DNA of 64,000 nucleotides from Brevundimonas sp. EYE_349 (GTDB lineage: Bacteria > Pseudomonadota > Alphaproteobacteria > Caulobacterales > Caulobacteraceae). The notes under the pieces are model-generated. The model was not told the DNA's origin and did no database searches. It saw only the letters and a list, made by a program, of their open reading frames with translations. This document shows positions 24,686 to 31,174 of the stretch, in pieces. Position 1 is the stretch's first letter; the number at the start of each line of letters is the position of its first letter. The position numbers were made by a program, and so were the translations under genes. The stretch spans positions 310,001-374,000 of the forward strand of contig NZ_JAHXPB010000003.1 of the NCBI RefSeq assembly GCF_023147505.1, in the 5' to 3' direction.

Positions 24686-24862
24686 CTTCCTTTATTTGAG
24701 GGTCGAACGCCGCCCTGGCGGCCGTGGGCGATGCGCCATATATCCTTGCGGTTGAATTGCCGATCACCGGCGCAAGTAACACCCCTTAGGTTGCGAGCTT
24801 TGGCTTGACGCGGAGGGCGTTTTGGGGCCTTGGCACCGCATCAGATCTGACCGTAGGCCGAA

Positions 24863-25216
24863 ATGAACGACGCAGTTGATCCCGTAGACATCGCAATTGG
24901 CGGACGCATCCGCGCGCGTCGCGAGGAACTTCGCATCACACAGGCCCAGCTGGCCGCGGGCGCGGGGGTCACCTTCCAACAGATTCAGAAGTACGAGCGG
25001 GGCGTCAACCGCGTATCCGCCGCGCGTCTGCTGCAGATCGCCTCGGTCCTGAAATCGACCGGTGCCGCCCTGCTGGGCGAGCTGGAGACGGCCGAGGGCG
25101 ACGAGCTTGCGCTGGCCGCCCCGGGCGTCGCCGAACTGCTGGCGGCCTTCCGCGGCATTCAGGACCCCGCCCAGCGCGACGCCCTGCTGACCGTCGCCAA
25201 GGGGCTGCGCGGCTGA
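24863..25216 (+). CDS. XRE-family (Cro/CI) HTH transcriptional regulator
   Basis: 117 residues. The helix-turn-helix occupies about residues 15-70 (RIRARREELRITQAQLAAGAGVTFQQIQKYERGVNRVSAARL), the QKYE pattern being the widespread alphaproteobacterial XRE subgroup. The C-terminal 45 residues are helical with no sensor motif. It lies alone between tRNA-Thr and an unrelated minus-strand operon. In several relatives a similar gene precedes metK; here the four-gene operon intervenes, so a link to methionine is only suggestive. Confidence 0.88.
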   Translation: MNDAVDPVDIAIGGRIRARREELRITQAQLAAGAGVTFQQIQKYERGVNRVSAARLLQIASVLKSTGAALLGELETAEGDELALAAPGVAELLAAFRGIQDPAQRDALLTVAKGLRG

Positions 25217-25244
25217 TCAGCCGTCGCCCCCTGACGCCTTCAAA

Positions 25245-25595
25245 TCAGACCTGGGCCTGACGCAGAAGACGTTCGACAGGGTGGCCGTCGGCCTCGTCGG
25301 CCGAATGATCAGCCAGCCAGCGCTGAACAGCCGACAGGGCGCGCAGGTCAAGGCCGTCCGAGCGACCCGCGTCGACCATGTTCTGACGCACCACTTCCAG
25401 CATGAAGGCCGCCTCGGCGGCGCTGGCGGGCGTGTGGTTCAGCAGCCGGGACTCGGCCTCGACCATGGGCCCCAAATCCAGTTCGGCCAGCAGGTTTTCG
25501 GGGCTGCCCGACACGCCGACCTTTTCTGCCATGGCGGCTGTGTCGAACCAGGAGCGGAAGAGGGGCAGGAAGCCGTTGATGGGTTCGGTGATCAT
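25245..25595 (-). CDS. Unknown 116-residue soluble protein, last of LuxR-TM operon
   Basis: Not recognised. 116 residues, acidic and mainly helical, no signal peptide or membrane segment. The N-terminal part has an aromatic LPLFRSWFDTAAM motif, and the centre (ASAAEAAFMLEVVRQNMVDAG) reads as an amphipathic helix. It starts three bases after the stop of the membrane-protein gene, with AAGGAC as ribosome site, so it is almost certainly translated from the same message. It is the fourth gene of the operon that begins with the LuxR-type protein at 26890. Confidence 0.72.
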   Translation of the reverse strand: MITEPINGFLPLFRSWFDTAAMAEKVGVSGSPENLLAELDLGPMVEAESRLLNHTPASAAEAAFMLEVVRQNMVDAGRSDGLDLRALSAVQRWLADHSADEADGHPVERLLRQAQV

Positions 25596-25598
25596 GGT

Positions 25599-26063
25599 TC
25601 AAGTCCTTAGGGAATGTACGCCGCCAGGCTTGGCCTGCAGCTTTGATTGAGAGCGGGCGTAGGGCGCGTTACGCGCTTCCCACACGCCGAAAGATGACAG
25701 CAGCAGCAGCTCGAACCAGATCACCATCCGGGTCGAGACGATCGACCATAGAAGGGCGCCCGATCCCGCCACGGCGGCGAAGTGGGTGGAGAGGGCGATG
25801 AGTTGCGCCCCTGCCGCCAGCAGCAGCCACCAGCGATCGTAGCGAAGCGACAGCGTCACCAGCAGGCAGAACATGCCGAACGACAGGCTCGCCACCGCCC
25901 ACCGGAACTGACCGATGAAGAGGTGGTCGATCAGGGGACTGCCCCACTGAAGCGCGATCAAGGCCATGGCCACGATCCGCTCCGGCGTGCGCCCCTTCCA
26001 CAGCAGCAGGGCCAGGACCAGATAGGTCAGGCCCTCCACGAAGAATATGATCGGCGACCACAT
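25599..26063 (-). CDS. Unknown multi-pass membrane protein in LuxR-TM operon
   Basis: Not recognised. 154 residues with about five hydrophobic helices (for example IIFFVEGLTYLVLALLLW, WAVASLSFGMFCLLVTLSL, WWLLLAAGAQLIALSTHFAA), rich in Trp, and a short basic cytoplasmic tail. No transport or enzymatic motif is seen. It begins 14 bases after the 110-residue gene and ends three bases before the 116-residue gene. Confidence 0.72.
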   Translation of the reverse strand: MWSPIIFFVEGLTYLVLALLLWKGRTPERIVAMALIALQWGSPLIDHLFIGQFRWAVASLSFGMFCLLVTLSLRYDRWWLLLAAGAQLIALSTHFAAVAGSGALLWSIVSTRMVIWFELLLLSSFGVWEARNAPYARSQSKLQAKPGGVHSLRT

Positions 26064-26077
26064 GGCGACGGGAGCTG

Positions 26078-26410
26078 TCAGGCGGCGACCGCGAAGGGTG
26101 CGACGGCGGTCGGGCGCATCTTGTCTTCGCGCGTCCCGTCCAAACGCCAGCCGATGCGATGATCATCGGCGATCTGGGCCAAGCCGTCATGGCTGGCGAT
26201 GACAGCGGCCCGGACTTCGGCCAGACGGTTGAGTCCCTGGACCATCTGGGTCAGCGCCTCATGCCCGACCTCGGCGGCCAGGCGCGCCTCGACACGTCCC
26301 TCCAGCGCCGTCTGGACCAGACGGCAGACCTCGATCATGGCCTGATCGACAGCGTGTTCCGCCGTCTGAACCTGGCGCGCCACCCGCACGCCGACTTGCA
26401 TTCTGTTCAT
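26078..26410 (-). CDS. Unknown 110-residue helical protein in LuxR-TM operon
   Basis: Not recognised. 110 residues, no signal peptide. Residues 5-75 form a long Ala/Val/Gln-rich helical stretch (VARQVQTAEHAVDQAMIEVCR, LTQMVQGLNRLAEVRAAVIAS), perhaps a helical hairpin or bundle, followed by a short polar segment ending PFAVAA. It lies 33 bases after the LuxR-type gene and 14 before the membrane-protein gene. AAGG precedes the ATG. Confidence 0.68.
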   Translation of the reverse strand: MNRMQVGVRVARQVQTAEHAVDQAMIEVCRLVQTALEGRVEARLAAEVGHEALTQMVQGLNRLAEVRAAVIASHDGLAQIADDHRIGWRLDGTREDKMRPTAVAPFAVAA

Positions 26411-26443
26411 GGTGAACCTTGAGCTCCCAACCCGACAATTTGG

Positions 26444-26890
26444 TCAGCGCGCTTCCACGGGGGCGATCTGGTCGAACAGGGTTGGCACCACCATTCCAGC
26501 CGTCACGATCCCGATGGCGAACAGCAGGGCGAGCGCAGAGCCGGCGATGACGAGCCCCAGTCGAACCAGAACGCCGCGAGGCGGCGCAGGCAGCAACCAT
26601 GAGGACGAACCGTCCGTTTCTGCGTCGCCCGGCAGCCCGGCCGACACGGGTTGATCTGAGGGATGCAACGGGGCGTTGGGAATGAGTACCGACGCCTCTG
26701 AGTAGGCGATACTCAGTCGGCGCGCGGCCAGTTTGCGGTCGGACACGCCCAGTTTGGCGTAGGCGCGATGCAGGTGGTTGCCGACCGTGCGGGGGGATAT
26801 GCCCAGGCGTGCGGCGATCTCCTTGTCCTCCAGGCCCTGGCCGGCAAGGTGCACGCACTCGCTTTCTCTTGTCGTCAGGCTGTCAGGCAT
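26444..26890 (-). CDS. LuxR-type HTH protein with C-terminal membrane helix
   Basis: 148 residues. A LuxR/GerE helix-turn-helix fills residues 4-62 (LTTRESECVHLAGQGLEDKEIAARLGISPRTVGNHLHRAYAKLG) at the very N-terminus, with no receiver or ligand domain. A Pro/Ser-rich linker leads to a single hydrophobic helix (about 111-138, LVRLGLVIAGSALALLFAIGIVTAG). It should therefore be a DNA-binding domain tethered to the inner membrane from the C-terminal side. It is first in a four-gene operon of unknowns and divergent from metK, so it could also act on that shared 157-base region. Confidence 0.82.
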   Translation of the reverse strand: MPDSLTTRESECVHLAGQGLEDKEIAARLGISPRTVGNHLHRAYAKLGVSDRKLAARRLSIAYSEASVLIPNAPLHPSDQPVSAGLPGDAETDGSSSWLLPAPPRGVLVRLGLVIAGSALALLFAIGIVTAGMVVPTLFDQIAPVEAR

Positions 26891-26989
26891 CTGATCCCCC
26901 GCGTGGTGTTTACCGTATTTATCGCGGGTGTCAGCCGCATACGCTTAGGATGCGAACGATATCCGTCAATCCCGGGACGGTCAGATCAC

Positions 26990-27018
26990 TTGAACATATA
27001 AGCATATCTTTATATGTC
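26990..27018 (+). promoter_or_regulatory. metK promoter with overlapping palindromic operator
   Basis: TTGAAC (26990-26995), 17-base spacer, TATGTC (27013-27018). A 24-base palindrome (26994-27017) with halves ACATATAAGCAT and ATCTTTATATGT, matching at 10 of 12 paired positions, fills the spacer, the layout of a repressor site. Its ATAA(A)GATATCTTTAT-like core recalls operators described for ArsR-family methionine-cycle regulators (SahR/SamR). No such gene is in the window. Confidence 0.6.
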
Positions 27019-27047
27019 TGTCCGCTAGACACAGACAGGAGCCACCC

Positions 27048-28253
27048 TTGGCCGCTCGTTCCTCATTCCTCTTCACCTCGGAAAGCGTTTCCGAGGGCCA
27101 CCCTGACAAGGTTGCGGACCGCATCTCCGACACGGTCGTGGACGCCTTCCTGGCCAAGGATCCCGAGGCGCGTGTGGCGTGCGAGACGCTGGTCACCACC
27201 CAGCGCATCGTGCTGGCCGGCGAAGTCCGCGCCACCCAGCCGGGCGCCACCAAGGAACAGAACGAAGCCTTCACCCAGAGCATCATCGACAGCCTGGAGC
27301 CGCTGGTCCGCGCGGCGGTCAAGGACATCGGCTACGAGCAGGACGGCTTCCACTGGGAAACGGCTGAATACGCCTGCTACCTGCATGCTCAGTCGGCCGA
27401 CATCGCCGTCGGCGTCGATTCCACCAACGAGAAGGACGAGGGCGCGGGCGATCAGGGGATCATGTTCGGTTATGCATCCAACGAGACGCCGGAACTGATG
27501 CCGGCGACCCTGCAATACAGCCACAACATCCTGAAGCGGCTCGCCGAAGTGCGTCACGCCGGCGGTTCGCAGTTGGAACCTGACGCCAAGAGCCAGGTGA
27601 CGATCGAATATGAGGACGGCAAGCCGGTCCGTGCGACGTCCATCGTCCTGTCCACCCAGCACGCCAAGGGCCTGAGCTCGGAACAGGTCGCCGAGATCGT
27701 CAAACCCTATATCCTCGAAGTGCTGCCGGAAGGCTTCACCGACGAGAACACTGTCTGGCACATCAACCCGACCGGGATCTTCGAGATCGGCGGACCTGAC
27801 GGCGACGCCGGCCTGACCGGGCGCAAGATCATCGTGGACACCTACGGCGGCGCGGCGCCCCACGGCGGCGGGGCCTTCTCGGGCAAGGACCCGACCAAGG
27901 TGGACCGTTCGGCGGCCTACGCCTGCCGCTACCTGGCCAAGAACGTGGTCGCCGCCGGTCTGGCCGACCGCTGCACCATCCAGATATCCTACGCCATCGG
28001 CGTGGCCAAGCCCCAGTCGATCCACGTCGATCTGCACGGCACCGGCAAGATTTCCGAAGCAGTGCTGGAAGACAGGATTCTGGACCTGATCGGCGGCGCG
28101 ACGCCGCGCGCCATCCGCCAGCACCTGGGCCTGAACAAACCCATCTACGCCCGCACCACCGCCTATGGCCACTTTGGCCGCGAGCCGGACGCGGACGGCG
28201 GTTTCAGCTGGGAAAAGACCGATCTGGTCGATCAGCTCAAGGCGCTGGTCTAG
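27048..28253 (+). CDS. metK: S-adenosylmethionine synthetase
   Basis: 401 residues from a TTG with AGGAG seven bases upstream. It has the family signatures [49 protein letters not shown] and the closing HFGRE, and makes SAM from methionine and ATP in the cytoplasm. The length is normal. Transcription is likely controlled through the palindrome at 26994-27017. The 3' end faces the pentapeptide-repeat gene with seven bases between. Confidence 0.97.
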   Translation: MAARSSFLFTSESVSEGHPDKVADRISDTVVDAFLAKDPEARVACETLVTTQRIVLAGEVRATQPGATKEQNEAFTQSIIDSLEPLVRAAVKDIGYEQDGFHWETAEYACYLHAQSADIAVGVDSTNEKDEGAGDQGIMFGYASNETPELMPATLQYSHNILKRLAEVRHAGGSQLEPDAKSQVTIEYEDGKPVRATSIVLSTQHAKGLSSEQVAEIVKPYILEVLPEGFTDENTVWHINPTGIFEIGGPDGDAGLTGRKIIVDTYGGAAPHGGGAFSGKDPTKVDRSAAYACRYLAKNVVAAGLADRCTIQISYAIGVAKPQSIHVDLHGTGKISEAVLEDRILDLIGGATPRAIRQHLGLNKPIYARTTAYGHFGREPDADGGFSWEKTDLVDQLKALV

Positions 28254-28260
28254 CCTGAGG

Positions 28261-29532
28261 TCAGGCGGCCTGATCGTCGACGATCAGGCCGCGCACGCCT
28301 GTCAGATTGGCGTCGGTGAGGTCGATCTGGCGCGTCTGGGCGCCGTGCAGGATCGCCCGCGCCAGATCGGCATTGGCCAGCACGGCGCGTCTCAGATCGG
28401 CGCCGGACAGGTCGGCCCCGCGCAGAACGGCCCCTGTGAGATCGGCCGGCATCAACCGATCCGCCGCGATCAGAAGCGGCCCAAGCTGCGCCTCGCGCAG
28501 GTCCGCACCATTCAGACGCGCGCCCTTCAGACGCGCCCCGCGCAGATCGGCGCTACGCAGCCTGACGGACCGCAGGTCCGCGTTTTCGAGCTGGGCGCCC
28601 TGCAACTGCACCCCCTCCATGTCCAAGCCATAGAAGACTGCGCCCTTGGCCGACAGGGCCGTCAGGTTCAGTCCGGTGATCGATTTCAGCGGACGCAGAT
28701 CGACGCCGTCGAAGACCGAAGGCTGACCCTCCGCTCCGCCCGTCTCGCACCAGCGGGCGTGTTCACGCAGCATTTCGGCCGCCGGCATCCGGTCCACGGA
28801 CTCGCAGCCCGACCGCTTGTCCGTCAGCGCGCCCTGCATGTCCGCCCCGTCGGCGCGCCACAGGGTCGTCTTGCAGCCGACCAGAATGGCGTCGCGCAAG
28901 TCCGCGCCCGACAGGTCGGCGCCTGACAGATCAGCCCCTGCCAGGTCGGCGCCCCGGAAATCGGCCTGTTTCAGATTGGCCCGAACCAGTTTGCAGTCCT
29001 TCATAACCGCGCCGGAGAAATCGGCCCGCATGGCGATGACGCCCGACATCTTGGATCGCTGAAGATTGGCGCCGGCCAGACAGGCGCCATTGGCCTCGGT
29101 CTCGTCGCGATGACGCGGCTCGATGACCTTGAAACCCAACTTGGCGTCGGCGGCGGCGATCGTGCCTTCGCGCAGGTCCGCCTCGAACATGTCGGCGCCG
29201 GACAGGTCCGCGCCGCGCAAGCAGGCGCCCCGCAGGTCGGCGCGTCGCAGACTCGCCTCGGCCAGGATCGCGTCCTGCATGTCCGCGCCGAAGAAGTTGG
29301 CGTTGTCCAGCTTGGCGCCCGTCAGGTCGCAGCCTTCCAGACAGGCGGCGGCGAAATCGGCGTCCGCCAGATTGCGGCCCTTCAGGCTGAGGCCCGAAAG
29401 ATCCATCCAGGCGAAGACCGCGCGGGCGCCGCCCGGGCGCGCCTGAAAAAGCCGGTCGTGCCGGGCGCAAACCACGTCCAGTTCCGCCTGCGTCAGGCGC
29501 CGTCTCACCAAGGGTTCCGCAGCCTGAGCCAT
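28261..29532 (-). CDS. Pentapeptide-repeat protein
   Basis: 423 residues, largely A(D/N)LxG-type pentapeptide repeats in three blocks (about 45-125, 165-230 and 290-410), separated by short non-repeat spacers. These form right-handed quadrilateral beta helices. The N-terminal 40 residues are a non-repeat cap. Some family members mimic DNA and protect gyrase (Qnr/MfpA), but others are structural; nothing here decides. The codons for its last residues are a 28-base perfect palindrome. It is monocistronic. Confidence 0.92.
   Translation of the reverse strand: MAQAAEPLVRRRLTQAELDVVCARHDRLFQARPGGARAVFAWMDLSGLSLKGRNLADADFAAACLEGCDLTGAKLDNANFFGADMQDAILAEASLRRADLRGACLRGADLSGADMFEADLREGTIAAADAKLGFKVIEPRHRDETEANGACLAGANLQRSKMSGVIAMRADFSGAVMKDCKLVRANLKQADFRGADLAGADLSGADLSGADLRDAILVGCKTTLWRADGADMQGALTDKRSGCESVDRMPAAEMLREHARWCETGGAEGQPSVFDGVDLRPLKSITGLNLTALSAKGAVFYGLDMEGVQLQGAQLENADLRSVRLRSADLRGARLKGARLNGADLREAQLGPLLIAADRLMPADLTGAVLRGADLSGADLRRAVLANADLARAILHGAQTRQIDLTDANLTGVRGLIVDDQAA
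28265..28292. repeat. 28-base perfect palindrome between convergent genes
   Basis: Halves GCGGCCTGATCGTC and GACGATCAGGCCGC, with no central loop. It lies within the last codons of the pentapeptide-repeat gene, 11 bases after the metK stop. There is no T run, so it is not a typical terminator on either strand, although RNA from either side could form a stable stem. Confidence 0.75.
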
Positions 29533-29597
29533 AGGATCACCCTATCGGTCGTCGCTTAAGAAGCCTTGAACGCTGTCGATAGCCGCATTGGGCCGAC

Positions 29598-30227
29598 TTA
29601 GGCCGTCAGCAGTCCCTGCTCCGCCAGGACGTCGGCCAGTTCGCCGGGGCCGGTCCACAGGCGGGTGTAGCCCGCCTCGCCCAGCCGTTTCAGTTCGGTC
29701 ACCAGATCGGCCTTGGGCGAAGCGACGAACCGGCCGTCGAATCCGACGCCGTCCGAACTGACGCGCACCATCGGCCGGCCCGTCTCCAGCCGGTGCAGGA
29801 ACCCCTCGCACAGCGCCTCGCCCTCTTCACACATCAGGCCGGTCTCGACGGTCAGCCCGCGCAGGCGCAGGCGCTCGGTGCCGCGTCCGGCGGCGAAGGG
29901 CGAAGGGTCCAGACAGGCGATCACGACCCTCGCCACGCCCGCCTCGGTCAGGAAGTGGGCGCAGGACTTGCGGCCGGACGAGCGGGCGCCGCACGGTTCC
30001 AGCGTGACATAGACGGTGGAGCCCGCCACCTCGGCCCCGCCGGCGGGCACGGCCTGCTCCTCGGCGTGGGGGCGGCCGCCCGGCGCCGTGGCGGCCTGGG
30101 CGATCACGCGGCCGTCCTTGACGATGACGCAGCCGACGGCGGGATTGGGCCAGGTCTCGCCCATGCGGCCGGTCGCCAGAGCTATGGCCTGGGCCATGAA
30201 GCCCCGGTCGGCGTCGCTCCAGCTCAT
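29598..30227 (-). CDS. RibD-like pyrimidine deaminase lacking the full reductase domain
   Basis: 209 residues from the ATG at 30227, which overlaps the gpmA stop (ATGA). The cytidine-deaminase-type zinc site is intact: PHAEEQA (His, catalytic Glu) and EPCGARSSGRKSCAH (two Cys). Its opening, DRGFMAQAIALATGRMGETWPNPAVGCVIVKDG, is that of RibD, which deaminates the riboflavin precursor. After about residue 145 a normal RibD continues with a 210-residue reductase domain; here about 65 residues remain (GRPMVRVSSDGVGFDGRF...), so the reductase is reduced or degenerate. It is either deaminase only, with the reductase elsewhere, or a repurposed paralogue. Confidence 0.8.
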   Translation of the reverse strand: MSWSDADRGFMAQAIALATGRMGETWPNPAVGCVIVKDGRVIAQAATAPGGRPHAEEQAVPAGGAEVAGSTVYVTLEPCGARSSGRKSCAHFLTEAGVARVVIACLDPSPFAAGRGTERLRLRGLTVETGLMCEEGEALCEGFLHRLETGRPMVRVSSDGVGFDGRFVASPKADLVTELKRLGEAGYTRLWTGPGELADVLAEQGLLTA

Positions 30228-30937
30228 GACGCCTCGGGCAGGGCTTCGGCCCGGTCGGCGTCCAGATACCGCGCGGCCGTCGGCTTCAGCGCGGCGTCCA
30301 GGTCGATCTCCAGCGGATTTCCGGTCGGGATCTCGACGCCGACGATCCGGTCGTCTGGCACGCCGAACAGCAGTTTGACGATGGCGCGCAGAGAATTGCC
30401 GTGGGCGGCGATCAGTACGTCTTCGCCCGCCTTCAGGCGCGGCGCGATCTCGGCGTCCCAATAGGGTTGCACCCGGTCCAGCGTTGTCTTCAGACTCTCG
30501 GTATCCGGGATGGCCTTGCCGACGTATCGGGGATCGGCGTTGAAGTCGAACTCGCCCCCCGGCGCCAGCGGCGGGGGCGGCACGTCATAGCTGCGGCGCC
30601 AGACCTTGACCTGATCCTCGCCGTGCTTCTCGGCCGTCTCGGCCTTGTTCAGACCCGTCAGTCCGCCATAGTGACGCTCGTTAAGACGCCAGTCCTCGAT
30701 CACCGGCACATCGGTCAGGCCCGCCGCCTGCAGGGCCAGGGCGCCGGTGCGCTTGGCGCGCGTCAGGACCGAGGTGAACATGACCGCCGGCTTGAACCCG
30801 GCCTGGGCGATCAACTCGCCGCCGCGTCGCGCCTGGGCCTCGCCCTCGGCCGTCAGGTCGACATCGACCCATCCGGTGAAGCGATTTTCAAGATTCCATT
30901 GGCTCTGGCCGTGGCGGAGCAGGATCAGGCGCGGCAT
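30224..30937 (-). CDS. gpmA: 2,3-bisphosphoglycerate-dependent phosphoglycerate mutase
   Basis: 237 residues from the ATG at 30937 (AAGGA upstream). The phosphohistidine motif LILLRHGQSQWNLENRFTGWVDVDL is near the N-terminus, with NERHYGGLTGLNKAETAEKHGEDQV and a second His in LIAAHGNSLRAIVKLL. It interconverts 3- and 2-phosphoglycerate in glycolysis/gluconeogenesis. The full set of dPGM active-site residues is present. It is coupled to the deaminase gene by four-base overlap. Confidence 0.96.
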   Translation of the reverse strand: MPRLILLRHGQSQWNLENRFTGWVDVDLTAEGEAQARRGGELIAQAGFKPAVMFTSVLTRAKRTGALALQAAGLTDVPVIEDWRLNERHYGGLTGLNKAETAEKHGEDQVKVWRRSYDVPPPPLAPGGEFDFNADPRYVGKAIPDTESLKTTLDRVQPYWDAEIAPRLKAGEDVLIAAHGNSLRAIVKLLFGVPDDRIVGVEIPTGNPLEIDLDAALKPTAARYLDADRAEALPEAS

Positions 30938-31080
30938 TCGGTCGGTCCTTGGCGTCGGTCTGACAGGCAGACGGTCCCCTGCGGGGTAGGCCGCCGTCAG
31001 AAATCGGTCAAGGTTCGGCGACGCGAGGGCCTGTCCCGCCGTCCTTGCCGCCACGCCCATGCGGGCGTAACCAAGAGGTC

Positions 31081-31158
31081 ATGTCAGACCGCCTCTTCTT
31101 CGCCCTGGCCCTCGGCGCCGCCGCCGTGATGATCGCGGTCGCGGTCGTCTGGCCTTGA
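31081..31158 (+). CDS. Predicted 25-residue single-helix membrane protein
   Basis: A short ORF reading MSDRLFFALALGAAAVMIAV and then AVVWP, stop TGA. AAGAGG lies a few bases before the ATG. Nearly the whole product is one membrane helix with a short charged N-terminus and a WP end, the look of a genuine small membrane protein. It lies between gpmA and the TonB receptor gene, in a 237-base gap. No function can be given. Confidence 0.55.
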   Translation: MSDRLFFALALGAAAVMIAVAVVWP

Positions 31159-31174
31159 ACATCCGACGACCAGG

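Noticed and set aside
26891..27047. SAM riboswitch upstream of metK
   Set aside because: The leader is too short after the likely promoter and shows no SAM-II or SAM/SAH riboswitch core; the palindrome sits in the promoter, so a protein operator is more likely.
28300..29480. Short regularly spaced repeats resembling a CRISPR-like array
   Set aside because: The periodicity is 15 bases and comes from pentapeptide-repeat codons in an intact reading frame.
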